63,177 nt of DNA, taken from the NCBI GenBank assembly GCA_008931825.1, contig QXVZ01024522.1:1-63177 (forward strand), written 5' to 3'. The notes beneath the pieces were generated by a model. The model was not told the origin of the DNA, did no database searches, and worked only from the letters and a program-made list of their open reading frames with translations. Within the stretch, counting starts at the first letter, position 1, and every line of letters starts with the position of its first letter. The DNA is from Phallusia fumigata. Taxonomy: Eukaryota > Chordata > Ascidiacea > Phlebobranchia > Ascidiidae. Positions 27,301 through 41,217 of the stretch are shown one piece after another. The position numbers and the translations under genes are program-made.

Positions 27301-30300
27301 TACGCCATAACCGAACGTCACGTTTACGGATGTCAGTGGTGTGGTAACATTTAACATCGTTAGTAAGAGTAATATTTAACATTGTTTTCTGAGCAAGAAA
27401 ATGCCTTTTTCACCTATTTATAGTTTTCTATTTTTTTTAAATTTACTGCGTTTCCTTTTTTTTCTTTGCTTTCAGTGTTTGACGAAATTTGCTCTCCGAA
27501 ATTTGTTATCGGTAGACAGAAAAACCCCTAACAAGTAATAATTGACATGAGTCGGCTATTGAGCTTACTGCTCACTGTGTTATGTTTGTCTTTAGTCGAA
27601 GGAACTTCAAAACTAACGCGTTAGGACAGCTCTTTCGGTTTTGATCTGATATGGGAACGATGACACCCTTATGTTTTGTTTTGTGCAACGATTATGCTAA
27701 CACAGGGGGCAAATCAGTTAATTGCTTTTTTGCACACACACGAGGATTGACTGGAATTGTATGTTTAATCTTATGTGCAATCACACGAAAATTGCATGCA
27801 GAACATTGAAAAAGGCAAGATATGGCCAAGTGATTTTAACAGAAAAGCAATGTAGTGGATTGTTGGGTGTGTCGTATTCGAGCTTTAGTTCGTCATAGAA
27901 CTGTTGTGTGTTACTAAATGACAATCTTGTAGTACTTTGTTGTGCTTGTGCTCGGTTCGAGCTGCATAACCAGGCTGTACACAAGCAGAGTTGTTTTACA
28001 ATCCTTTGCGTTATCAAGCTAAAATTGGATTTTACTCAAATTGAAATGTTTGCGATCCATTATTTACGTTCAGATTACAGACATATGAAGCCTGTGGAGA
28101 GGTGGGACTGTTCTGTACTTTTGTACTCATATTTGCAAAGTCGTACATGTCAACAATAAACTCTAAATTGTCCCTTTCTTATTCAAATAAAAACCATGTT
28201 ACACAACCACATTGTATCGCTGACGGTTCAACAGTCATGCCATGTAGTAAAATATAGTAGAGCTTAATTGCCTGCCACCCGATCGCTCGAGCTGGCGCTG
28301 TAGTATTTTGCAATACGCCTTACAACAGAAGGGAAACCAATGAGTAAGGTTCGGTGGCCTGGCGATTTTATCACCGGACGTCCAACTCAAGGGAATTGCC
28401 TTTACGGTCGAGTGGGTTGGCGACGTTGCAAGTGGGTTTCAGACGGAGTGAAATCGTTCTCATGAAAACCGTGTTACACTTCGCAGCAAAATGGCGGCTG
28501 ACTGATTTGAAAGTACCAATATACCCGTTAAAAAAACAATGTAAAACATGACTTGTTACGGTAAACATTTGCGAATCAAATACTGGTTTAGTAATAAATG
28601 ATTTCAGGGATACGGGTCCCTTTCATAAAAGAGGACACATTGTTTTTTCTCTTGTTTGTTTTTCTGTTTCTCTGACGAATACAGGTTTGTTTTGAGCTTT
28701 TAGTTTCAGAATTTCTTAAAATTTTCACCCATGTAGATAGGCATCAAGACTTACCCACTGAAAACCTATAACTCCAACTGAAGGTGACCTACAGACTCTT
28801 AAAATCTCAGAGATGTTTTGTTAGTTGAAGATTTCGCGCCAATTGAGTTGAAAACTAAGGTTGATACTGGTTGGGTGCTTCTTTTGTTTAATGTTTTAAA
28901 CATTGAACCGATCCAATGTTTACCTTTACGAAACCGAATTGTGTTTCACGCTGTTCTAACCTAAACGTAACAAGACGTAACGCGAAGGAAGTGCTTGACA
29001 AGAACGACGCAGTGCCCCAACTGGTATCAGCTGCTTTACGCGTATAACACAAGCATACTTGAGGGCTGCTGGGCAGTTATTTTGCTTGTGAAAAATCAAG
29101 TAGTAATTGCCATACACGGTTGTTCATTGCAGTACAAACGTCGGTAAACATGGTTCTTAGCACTGAAACGTTGATGTTAGATTTATACCGCGTCGCCGAA
29201 AGAGCGGTGGAAAGCTCATTAAGAGTTTATGGTTCGCTTGGCTGCTAACCCACGAGTTTTTCTCAACACAGTCAACCCTGCTAAAACCAACCCCTTTGCT
29301 CAGTGTGAGACAAAAAATCTTGAACATACCTTCTTTAAAAGTGAAGTATTCGTTCAAATTGTGAAAACGTACCTCGCAAAATTGTTTTGTTGTTTTAACG
29401 CCGGTGTTGTTTACAGTGTGGGGAAAATCTTGGTTTTTATCGTAAACCATCAATGTAATTTTGCCCATCGTTTTACGTGACAATTATTTCTCTTTTAAGC
29501 GCATAACTAAACTCAAGGAAGTATAAGTGTACGTCAGGAATTTTTGTGCCATTTGGTATCTAATAAAAGACGCAATACACCAACAATAGGCAAAACTTTA
29601 CTAACGTGCTCTTATTGTGGCATTGTCTTCACCATGATGCGTTGAAACCTGTGTGTTTTATCACTGCAAAGACGTAATTTTTTATTGTCGTAAAACGGAC
29701 GTTGACTCCAGGTCAGTGGGAGTCACCTTATCTGTAAATATCAACATAAACACATAGAAGCGAGCGGGTTTGGTACAAATTCTCGCCCGATGTTTTCCAG
29801 GATATACCGTAAATTTGTGTTGAATTACAGTGCTTCCACTTTGGACAATCGTTTTAATTAATAGCAAAAACTGTTACCAAACCCATTTTATGTTTTTTCG
29901 TCGTCAGTTTTAAGCGACTGTCCCCAAACATTTTCTGATCGCGTTCCACTTAGAAGTGTTCTTCCGTCACCGCGTTTTACCTCGTTCTGAAATAGCTTGA
30001 CTTAGTCATCTATTGCGCAAAAAACTTGTAACGAAAAATCTCGGACACCTAAAATGGAAGTGCAGGAACTTATTAACACTAGATAACTAGAAGCAAATGC
30101 TCAAAGTAGACTTTTTGCGAAAAAATAGCAAAAGTTTTCGCATTCCGCCTGCGTGCCACTGGTAGAACGGGTATTACAGGTTGGAATCAATGGTTTTATG
30201 TAATCAACCAGAAAATGTTTCTTTTCAAAACAACTGCCAAATTTACACAAGGTTTAAATTGATCCAAATTTGCACATTTTATATGTTACTAGTGTTCTTT

Positions 30301-33300
30301 TGAGTGATGTTTCGAAACGCGAAATACCCTCCTTTATGGCAAACAAATCCACTTATCAGTCACTAAAGTGCAAGATATTTTTAAGTTTTTATCAGATATT
30401 GTACTGAAATCACAACTTTTAAAACTAAAACCAAAATGACGTAACGTTATAACGCCGTTGTAAGAGACTGCTTTATTTTGACAACAATGTAAGAAAATTG
30501 CTGACCGTGTATCCAATAAACTGCGAAAGCCACAGCAGTTAAATTGAAATGCCATCACGTAAAAATATCTTCTCTTAGTCCGTAAACAACAATTGGTGGA
30601 TTTAAAGAATGTTTACGTAACTTGAGGCCTGATTGGACAAATTCGTGTATTTTTGGTGTATGGTTTGTGAGTCATATTTTTTCCAGACAGTTTTCATCTG
30701 AAACCAATACTTTTGGTCGTTCAGGTAAACAACATTAAAATTGCGCCGAAGTTTGTTAGCCTGTTGTACTTGTAAGCAAAAATCGCCAGTCTCGTACCAT
30801 TCTAGACTTTGTCAAAAATCGTACACTTTCGACAATGTCACAGTTAAAACTAGTTTTTTATTTTGAAGAAGTTGCAAAACCTCCAGCGAGACTACATTCT
30901 TTACAACCACATTAAAGGTTAACTTGCGCAAAAAATAACAACTGCGTCTGATAACATAAAAATAGTCGTCAAAGCTTGGTTTAATATACTCTTGAAACAA
31001 GAATTTGAACAAGATACCAAAAGGGTGTTTTGCGATAGTTGTATTCGTGATATTAAATGCACCCTAATGTGTTAACAAAACCACGTCGAGAACATTTTTC
31101 CGGTCGCTTTCTTGTCATAGTGAAGAAAATGACTTTCCGTAAAACTAAGTCATTATTTTTTGCAGTACTAAGTTTATTTCCATTCTTATTTCCATCATAG
31201 TTATAGTTACTATGTTTTGTGGTGAGATAATACGAAATCCATGTTCATAACAGGACCAGTTTTGCATAAATAGCTATATACTGGCTTTTGCAACAAAAGG
31301 AAAGTTTATCTCAAACGTGTATTTTGCGTTCGGCGCAACGCGTAATCACCAAGGGCTTCTATTGACTCCAATTATTGGCCCGTTCTCTTCTGGTCCACGT
31401 TTTTCAACAAAAATGATGGGACAAATGTGGGTACAAAAAGTTCAAAAAGTGCTGATTTTTTTTCGAATAACCAAATGTATTCATTTGCTGTGTTAGAAAA
31501 ATGTAAGAATTGTATGTGTTCTAAACTTTCAATTCGCTGATAGTTCTTTTATCCTTCAAAAAACAAGAATATTTGAAAATACGGAGGCGTGACCTCAGAT
31601 TATTAAAAACTGATTACAAGCCAGTGAACACGTTTAAGGCTAAAACAATAAACAACAATAAATTAACAAAACATCCATTATTTTATTTTGTTCCAACGGT
31701 TTAAATTTTTGCCCTTGTGGTTGAAGCTTGTTGCCATATATAATATTGCTGCAACATATTTCGTCTGCTGTTTCGTGCATAAAGCATTCGGTAGTTGATG
31801 GTGATTAATGTTACAAATTTGCCTCTTAAAGGTCTTGCTACCATTTTGTATCTTTTAAATGTTGTTTAATGTTTCGCCGGCCCGAATGCAATTTTCAGTG
31901 CGAGTGTATATTGTACTAAAGATAAAACCCAGATTCGTGATGAATATTTTTTCCTATTTTGTTTTTGTTTTTTAGAAATTCCGTCCACTTCGACAGTTGG
32001 ATAAAAAAGCCTCGGCAACTCAACCAGAAACTTCCGTCACGTGGATTCATTTACTCGTTAACGTCCATCAACATTCTGGCGTATATATAACTACAACTTA
32101 CTGGCCATCCAATCCACCTTTAAAAGCTATGATTAGCATTTAACTACTTTATTAAGGCTGCAGATCACCGTGTTATGGGTGGAACGCGGTTTTGAAAAAC
32201 CAAACGTAACTTGCCCTCCGGCAAAACGTCGAATTCTCGCTCCAATTTCAAATGTTCATGTCTAACAAAAACATCTTCTTTTTAACCTAATGCTGTGTTG
32301 TAATTTTACAAAATCCACTGGTAAGTGTTTTTTTGGGCTCGACTTTGTTCCTACGATGATGCGTAACCACTTGTGTATAACTACGTACGACGTAACAGAA
32401 ATAGCAACCTTGTTCTACGTGTTTTTTTTGAAAAAAATTCGAAAAATTGAAAAAAAAAATCTTGTGTCTTATTTTGAAAAAGCTGTTTGAACAAAAACGC
32501 AAAGAATAACAACACTCGAGTCGGTTTAACTCATCAATCAGCTTAAGATGTCTGATCCAATTCATGATCTCGAACCTCTATTAGATAGTGTACAAATGAT
32601 TTCACAACGTTTAAATCAGTTTTCAAAACGTTTCTGCTTATCTCTGTGGACTTGTTTTAATGACATCGCCACACGATTTATGAAGCGCGTTAAAAAATCC
32701 GCGAGATTGTTTTCATACGCGACAGCATCCTTTTTACAAATTACTCCACTTTTTGTGTGAGGATCAAGATGCATACGATAAATGGTTGTGTATCTTTGGC
32801 GCACGCGGTTAGGCTAATTAAATATTCATGTCGTATTGGGTCAAATTTAATAACAAAGCGGTATTAATGTGTGTCGTAAACTTTAAAAAGTCATCAAATT
32901 ACCGAAAATGAACTGCTCTCTTGCGACGCCTACCGATCAAATAAAGTTTGTAAGGCACCAATTTGTCATGGTTCACCAATCAAATATCGATGGGAGCAGG
33001 TCCACCCTGTTAACCAGGTTGAATCGCTTCACTGTTAAAGTGAATTTGCCTTTCTTCTATTCACTGCACCTGTTTTTTATCTTACATCATGAATTCTAAT
33101 CTGGTAATAGTGAGATTACCTTATGTAAGCGTCATACTTTTTATATCCAGCTGTGTGTGAACTGCTTCGTGCTAGGCGAACTTACAAGGGAAAAGCACCA
33201 TGGTATAGATTGGCACCAGGATGTAGATGTTCTTTATGTGGTCTTTGATCTTAATCATTTTCCTCAGAGTTGTAACAAAGATACAATTTGTGCAATTGTT

Positions 33301-34590
33301 AACAAGTCACGCATTTTTGAGTTTCCTAATGAAGTAGCAAAGTCAACGTGCACCGCTAATTTAATTGTGGATACAAACATATTTAAAAGTGAGTCAGGCA
33401 TAGGGTGGCGGTCACGTGATGTGACAGTTGTGCAGATATGCAGAATGTAACAAATGCCACTGACCAAATCGTCTTGTGCTGAAAGGTTTTCTACGAAACC
33501 AGGAAAAACTTTACATGACATTCTATTAGTGCAAGATGGATGATGCTATTAGACTAATTGTAACAACAAAAAAAGTTTTCATTTAAAAACCATTCACATC
33601 TATCCCAAAGGTTGTTTTTTTGCCAAGGGCGACCTCAACAGATAGCTCGGAACTCCGCTGATAATTATTTGGAACCATCAGCTACTTGAACTTCGGACAA
33701 AAAACATTTAGCATTGGTATTTTTGTCCTGTACCGACGTGTTCCTCAAGCCCGTTCACAAGTTTAAAACTGTTTTTATGGCGAAACAAGCTAAGCCTGGT
33801 TAAAAGCAAACTAAAAATCACATAACTGCAAAGAGGGGCTTCAGTTTTTCCCAAAACAGTTAATCTTGTCCCTCGGGACCCTTTTTAAAATAAAGAATAT
33901 CTATCTGTCGTTTTGGGTTCCAATATTGACAGCAGGCATACATATGCAATCCACCCGAAGTATAGTTAAACTTCCATGTCTCTAATACACCTTACACTGC
34001 CACCACACAAGACAAATTTTGTTTCCGTGGTTTAAAACCTCGTGAGTTACATCCGCTGTCAAATTGTATTATAGTTTTTCCTCAAAAACAAAAAAACGAA
34101 TCAGGAATGCAGCTAACAGCTTTCGAATAAGTAGGCGAATAAAATAACCACTAGACCAGCCACGTGCCATCGAAATGCTTGCCCGGGTAGCTTTTGTAAG
34201 ACCGAAGATTGAAATAGTTTTTGCACATCATGACACAGCTTTTTGTGTCAGTTGTTATCAGTAACTTCATATTCGCTGATAAAAGGGAAAGGCCCGGCAA
34301 TACTCCATAAACACACAAACAAGCTAAGGGGTGATTAATACCAGTTGACGTGTGATTGAAATATCAGGATGTGACTCAGAAGCGTAATTCATAAATCTAT
34401 ACAAGCTGACTGTCTGTGACAAATAGAGGTCTCTTACGTGATTAAACCTACTGCTGATATAAACATTCAAGTTGTACACGTTAGGGGGCAAAACAACCTT
34501 GTGGTGTACTTACAAACTTCAATGTATCACAGTCTTTAAATTGCATTAACTATTGCGGCTGAAGTCAACCGAATACCCGTTTACATAAAC
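15336..34590. other. Gene-poor region between the orphan gene and the lectin cluster
   Basis: About 19 kb with no open frame much above 100 codons and no recognisable exon. The part nearest the orphan gene may hold its promoter and 5' untranslated exon: a consensus minus-strand splice donor (AG|GTAAGT) lies at about 15892-15899, and a GA-rich, CpG-rich tract lies at about 16370-16600. The rest is A/T-rich with many homopolymer runs. Short frames at 20763-21023, 32548-32760 and 33157-33450 have no support beyond being open. Confidence 0.55.
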
Positions 34591-37500
34591 ATGAACGTAA
34601 AGGTTCTCTTCAACTTCTTGCTAAATTTGAAAGTTGCAGTCTCATTACAAGGTAAGTACAAGATTTCTTGCTATGTGTTTTTTTTTGTTTTATTTACGGA
34701 ATTGCGTTTCGGGCGGCCAGTGCTTTTGGACAATGACGCTGGAATATCTATCCGTCTTAAGCTAGTTGCTGTCACTGGATCTAGCAACTTATGTTCCTGC
34801 CATTTATTTAGGAAATAGTCGTTGCCTAGTCGGAATTTAAACCATCATTTTCGTATTTTACGAATCGGACACTAACTTTCCCAGTCATGTTTGCGATTAT
34901 ATAGATTACGTGAATAATTTTATGTTTATTCATGTTAGTTTTGTTTTTGTTAAACACAATTTTAGCAAAAAACAAGCAGTAATAAACTGTTGGTGGTATG
35001 TTTTTATTCCCTAATCCTTCAGCTACATGTGACACAAAGCTCTCAGATTTGAAACACTCAATCACGAAAGTAATTTGTCCTGGAGGCTGTTGGAGCCAAC
35101 ATTCGGATTTGTGTGGAATTGATGACTACGCCAGTGGCCCTCTATGTCTTGCCGCGATGCATGCTGGACTAATGGACAGTAAGTTACAAGTACTTAAACT
35201 GCCAGAGCCTACAGCGTACGATAAAACTGAACATGAGCTATTCTTTTAGCGGGTGGAAAACCCTTTCATCTCTTAACGGAGTATGTGTCAATATTATATT
35301 GTCGCGATTGCAAAAAGTAATGTTTTGCCTTTAATTGCCTGATATAAAATCATAAAACTTGGAAAATGTGTCGATTTAATGGACAAATGTCTCGAGTTCG
35401 CAACAACAGGTAACTCCCCACAAAGCAAACAATAAAATTCACTGATAGGATTATAAATGCATTTGTCTTAAATATAGTATAACACCATGCTACAAAACTG
35501 CATTTCGCGAAGGTTTACGGGATATTTCCTTGAGTGTTTTCGTTCAGCGTTGCGGACAATGTTAAATATTCGATAAACCTATCCATTTTAATCATTTTTT
35601 CCGAAGATTTTGGGGGATATTTTAAAATATACAAAAGTGATCCACTGTCTGAGTACAAAGGAATGAAAAGATTCGGTGTCACAAGCAAAAACTGCTCTTC
35701 ACCATCTGCGTCTTATTCGTTTGAAAGTAAGCAAGATTTGGTAGAAGTGTATTAATGATTTTTAGGTTACCCAATATTTTATATTTAGTGAAATGCAGCA
35801 CAAAGGGTAATTCGGATTCTTCTGTGACCGATGTAGTTTGTCCTATTGGTTGTCATTTAAACTACGTGTGTGGAACAAATGAGTACAGCAACAATTCGTC
35901 TGTTTGTGCTGCCGCCATTCATGCTGGAATTTTGAATGGTAAAGTATGCATATCTGCAACCCATTGAGCAGAAGTAAAGTTTTAAATCAAAGACAAGTCT
36001 GCATTTTACAAGCACAGCACAACCAAGACTGTATATGGTAACTTGATCGGCGATGTAAAGCCAAACTAACATTTCTTATCTGCAACGGCAGCGATTCAGA
36101 GAAGGACGTTTTTAAGGCGTTGGTGGGATTTTTTCAGAGCTGCATAATAGGACACAAGTTTTTTTTACTTTTTAAATTTTGTACGGTGAGAAAGTTTCCT
36201 GTTGTTTTAAGACAGAAAGAGGAGGTTTCGTCACATTTTACTCGAGAAAAGGTCAAAGTTTACACCAAGGTTCGACCAATCACAGCGTTACAAGCCAGTC
36301 ATGCGGATTTTCAAACAAATCGTTTTTGTTTGCAGGTGTGTTTAGATTTACATTTTTAATCATATTGTATTTTCGAATTCACGACCTTAAACCCTTCGGT
36401 ATATTGTATGACGTTTACTTTTTTGTTACAGTTGAAAATGTCTGCACTTTGAACTGTGAAAACAACACAAATTATTTGTCTGCAATCAATGTGCAATATT
36501 GCCCCTGTTCTGATCACTCCACCAGTGTGAATTGTCAAACGAGTAAGCACAGTAAAATAAACCAGTTTGTGTCTACAACTGCAGAAGAGACATCAAAGTA
36601 ATTTGGTACCCAAACACTTTTAAATTCACTTTCCTTTAAATAAAGCCAAGTTGCTTGGGCAGTTTTCGAACTCAACGCCATGTTTTTCACGCAGAGTTGT
36701 TTAACAGCTGCAAAGATGCCAAAAAACAAGGTTACAATACAAGTGGTATTTATTCGTTTTCTACTCCTGCCAACTATCATGGATATTGTGACATGGAAAC
36801 CGATGGAGGGGGATGGCTGGTATTTAAAACTGAAGATTTTAAAACTGGTTTAAAAATTAAATTGCTAGTGATTTGGGGAGGGCAGGATGTCAACGTACAA
36901 TCTTATACTTGGCTTTCGTTGTACGATTTACTATTAAGAAGACAGTGTATGTTGCTTTTTGCAAGTTAATTGGCAACACATGGCCTAAACATAAAGTTTT
37001 GTGCAACTCTGTACTTTTCAAGAACCAGCACGTTCTGCTTCTTGAAAATGTCTTTCGTTTGTTTCAAACTTTAATGATGCGATTTCAATTGCCTAAAATA
37101 GTATGGGGGGAAAAATGATTTTGATTCGTCAACCCAGCTATAAGCGATGACTTCGACCAGATTTAAGTCTGAGAAAACGACTAATATCAGCAAGAAAAGT
37201 GAAAAGTGACCAAAATTTCTAAGTGACCTTTTCGAGTTAAACAAGCGTCCCTTTTTTTCAGGTGATACAAAAACGATACGACGGTTCTGTTGATTTCTAC
37301 AGAAATTGGACAGAATATGATGAAGGTTTTGGTTCACTGACCGAAGAGTTTTGGGCTGGTATAATATAACTAACATTGACAAAGCACTCAATCAGAAATC
37401 AATATCAATTTTGAAACACAAAAAAATCAGATAGAAATTAATGTCGTGTCGACACTATCATTTCTTTTCATGTAGTAATTTACATGCGCTATCTCACTGT

Positions 37501-39145
37501 TTTGGAATGACGGTGATTTTGACCAACATGTTAGCGCTTCGTTGTTATTTTGCAATGTCGTTGTGTTCCTACATTTTTTGTCACCGAATTTATCACTTGT
37601 TAGGTCACTGATATTTGGTTGCTTTCACAGGTTTGCGGTTGCTGCACAAACTTACAGCTTGGACACCACACGAACTTCGGATTGATTTGGAAGACATTTT
37701 ATCAGTTAAATCCCATGCAAAGTACAGGTAACGACAATTTCATCATTAATAGACTGATAGGCAGTTTGTTTGCTAACGTTTTGCTTTGTTGGTTTTGTTT
37801 CAGTAACTTTAGCATTGGATCTGCTAAAACGTTTTATCGTTTGACTGTTGGGGGATACAGTGGCAATGCAGGTACGTTACATCAAACGTTACGTTTGAAG
37901 TTACCTTTCTGGTGATTTCTTTAAACTGTTCAATGTAGATAAAAACAAAACCTATGATAAGAAAATACTACTTGTAAGACCCCAAATGTTGCACGGGGTT
38001 TAAAAACGGAAAATAAATTACGTGATTTCACTATGTGTACAAACATATAACCCTACACAGATTTAGGCTTCTCTAACTTAGTATATGCCAGGCCACTTTG
38101 TAGTACGGTTAAACGCTTGCATAAAAAGGCACCAAACAAGGTGTACTGCAGACAAAATAACGCTTTAACAAAGCAGTTCCAGATTTATCCTTACGTCCAC
38201 ATTTAATTAACATATTACGGAACAAAAATTGCAAAAGTCCGCGACGATACAGTTGTACAAACTAACTCAATGACGTTTGAAATAACGTTAAAAGAGTAAA
38301 TCAGAAAAAACATGAAATTGTTGTAGGAAGTTAGGCAGTTTGAGCGCTTTATTACCGAGGACCCGGTTTTAGGCCCAATTCGGAAGATCTCAGCTGGAGG
38401 AGACTCTTGTATTTGCAAGTGGGGAATTTTGTTTAAAATATTATTTGTCGAAAAGTTTATTAGCTGCAAGAGGTTAGCTTCTCTTCCTAAGTTTCCGGCA
38501 TGGGATTTTAGCTTGGAATATCGGTTAAATGGCTCTATGGAGTAAAAAGGTTGAGAACCACTGGCCTAGCTGCTATCATTTGAGTTTCAATAATGACAAT
38601 CTATAAACCCGACACCTGCGCTAACGTTAACAGATAAATGCAGTTCAATGCAAGCGGTAACATAAAGACTAAATTACATGAAGAGGAAGTGAAGACGACA
38701 AAAAATGCGTAAAACAAAATAGAAATAATGTTCGCTTGGTAAAAAAGTCAAAAGGAAGTTATAAACAGTTATACATTAAATTAGAAAAAAAAACAGGTTT
38801 GGAGATTTACAATTTGGGTTTGAAGGAAAAAAGTATGTAAAAGAATGTGCGTGGGTAGTTTTTGAACCTTTAAATTTTTTTAAATACAAGCTTTGCGAAT
38901 TGATTTTCAAATTATTTATCATAAATTTTTTAGGCGACAGGTTATCTTATCACAATCTGATGTCATTTTCCACAAAAGATCAAGATCACGACTTAAACCC
39001 GCCATCGAGTTGTGCACAGACGTTTGAAGGAGCTTGGTGGTACTATGTTTGTTATCAATCAAATCTAAATGGGAAATACGGCGAGACGTTCAAGTGGGGC
39101 TCTTACACCAAGAAATCAGAAATGAAATTACGACCAACATTGTGA
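34591..39145 (+). CDS. Gene A: secreted protein with two LCCL domains and a fibrinogen-like domain
   Basis: Eleven exons with in-frame GT-AG junctions: 34591-34651, 35023-35178, 35607-35726, 35789-35938, 36216-36335, 36432-36542, 36695-36819, 37262-37358, 37631-37727, 37804-37871, 38934-39145, giving 438 residues. Order: signal peptide (1-20); LCCL1 (about 21-112, with [23 protein letters not shown]); LCCL2 (about 113-202, with [23 protein letters not shown]); Cys-rich linker (203-239, CTLNC and CPC); FBG domain (240-438) with [27 protein letters not shown] calcium-site region and [17 protein letters not shown]. Each LCCL domain is built from two exons bounded by phase-1 introns, so it is a shuffling-competent module. 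FBG domains commonly bind acetylated sugars, and LCCL occurs in cochlin and horseshoe-crab factor C. A secreted pattern-recognition role is inferred. There is no collagen stalk. The exon 1 choice is the least certain part. Confidence 0.85.
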
Positions 39146-41217
39146 ATTAAAAAAGAGTTGGAAATTGAAAAATTAAAGCTTATATCTGTTTAGATTTGCA
39201 TGTAAATTCAACAGGTTTTTTGGATTAATCAGCAATTTTTTTTTGGCTGACATGAAAACTTGCCGATGGCCTCTCTGCATTTAGCTTTCCCTCGCATGCG
39301 CATTTCCGTTTATGTTGTGTTTTTACAATTTTCAAAGTATTACACCATGCCAGCCTAAACGAGGCGTTTTCAATCACAGCAGACGTTTTGGACTTTGACC
39401 TGGATATGTTGTGTTTTAATTTGTCTGTCAACGTTTCGGTCTTGTTTACAATGATATGTATATGTGAATATCGCACTCGCTTAATTGTCAACAACGTATA
39501 CGTGACCTTCAAATACCCATGTAGCATATTTTCCAAAATATATGTGAGCATTCAGTAACGCTTTAAACATGTTTTTCACTTTAAAGAAACCAACCCACCC
39601 TACTAAAGTTCAAATATTTTCGAGAAAAAAACAAATGTGGACGTAAATTATGCAAAAGTCAACAAATATTTTTTAAAAAGTCTCTGTTGTTTTGCCAACC
39701 CATGATGAATTTCGCCATATAGCACACTTTGTCTAACCGCACACCTTTTCGCCGTGCCCGCTTCATCAGGCTGCTGAGCGACATTGACTTACATCCTTTT
39801 AGTGACGCTATATCGGTTCCCAAAACCGGCGATGAAACACAAACCAGTGTAGATTTATCGGACCAAATCTTTATTAACAATGTGTCCAGCTTCGACACAA
39901 ACAAAAATCAGTTGTTTATGTTGGTTGTTGTTATCTTTAAACATCTTAGATTAATTTCCAATCGAAAAGCTAAATTGCTTCTTCTACTCCTTGGGCGCTT
40001 TCATTCCTGGATACCTTTTTTTAACTGATAAAAAGGTCCTGGAACCGAATGTTATCATCTTCCAAATTGAGATTATCTGATTAGCTTTTTGAAATTTAAT
40101 TTGCAGAATGAAAATATAAACTTTAGTTTTTTTAAACAATAGCTTATTTCAACTAATGTTTAAAAACAAAGTATCACAAAATTTAAAATTAATAGACTTT
40201 TCTACTTATACATATGCTGTAATTGGCGAATCGATTTTGTGCATAAATTAAAAAACGTTACCCTAGAGCTTCGATTTGTTTTAACAAAAAAAAACAGGTC
40301 GGACGTGGCCTGTTAATATTCCATTGCCTAGATCTAATTTATACTAATCTCATTACCGGTTGTGACATTGTTGTTTAAATAATCATGAAGGAAACTCCCT
40401 GCCACAATCCTTTATTGCAATAGATCCGCCAACATAACTTCATGGTTAGCCTAGAGATCTTTTTAGATTGGTGTATAAGACATGTTTGATGCTAATCTTT
40501 TTCGTACGATATGTTTGGTTGCATTGTTTATCCCATTTTCTCATTGTTTTCACACATTCTAAACTGATATAGGTATTCTGCAGCTTTGTGTTTTGAACGA
40601 CCCTCCGAATCTAATGAGTATTTACAACAACTATCAAAATCTGTCGAAGTCAAAAGTTTGTTGTCTTGTTGTTTGCTTTCCTGGTTGAAAAACGTCAACA
40701 ACATTCTCTACAAGCAAAAAAGTCATCAAATTTTTATTTATACCAGTCTGCGTGCCTTGACAATATACAATCTTTCTTAAAATACATCTTGCCATAATAT
40801 ACCAGACAAAGTTGATTAAAAGTCACATCAGGAATAAAGAGTCATTTCATAAGCCAAGCAGTTTCCGCGTTGAAAAAAGGAGTGGCACTCGGCGTTGCTG
40901 TGTTGGGGGTTGGTTTTTACTTCGAAGTGAGATTTTTGCAAACTGTGCTGCGTGATGGAATTTGCTTTCATTTTCTTGGAAATCTGTAGAGATGTACAGG
41001 GTTAAATAAAGCGATAGCATACCAAATGTATGTTTATGTTTAAATTTTTATCTTTGGTTGGTCAATAAACTTATGAATTCCTCAGTCCAGTTGCCGTGAT
41101 GTTGTAGTTAACTTTGCTGGTATATCTTGTTATGTATGTGGTTCCTAGTTTACTTTAAATAGGGGTTTATGTACAGTATAATTGGTTGTACTCTATTATC
41201 TCTGTTGCAGCAGAAAC
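39146..41217. other. Intergenic region between genes A and B
   Basis: No gene seen. ATTAAA motifs just after the gene A stop (39146-39151 and 39172-39177) are possible polyadenylation signals. A splice acceptor (TCTGTTGCAG, ending at 41210) lies seven bases before the gene B start codon, so part of this stretch is either a 5' untranslated intron or an outron removed by trans-splicing. The 108-codon minus-strand frame at 39225-39551 has no recognisable content. Confidence 0.55.

Noticed and set aside
28178-28189. CTTATTCAAATA, the reverse complement of the 3' part of the spliced leader known from Ciona (TATTTGAATAAG)
   Set aside because: Only 12 bases match, and the sequence after the AAG end on the minus strand is AAAGGG rather than a GT splice donor, so it cannot be a spliced-leader RNA gene. 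A chance match is likely in A/T-rich DNA.
32548-33450. Short frames at 32548-32760 and 33157-33450 as small genes upstream of gene A
   Set aside because: Neither shows a recognisable domain, signal peptide or splice context linking it to gene A, and frames of this length occur throughout the region on both strands.
36179-36601. 140-codon open frame as a separate gene
   Set aside because: It is gene A exons 5 and 6 read through their introns. The LCCL end ([11 protein letters not shown]) and the Cys-rich linker are joined by a proper GT-AG splice.
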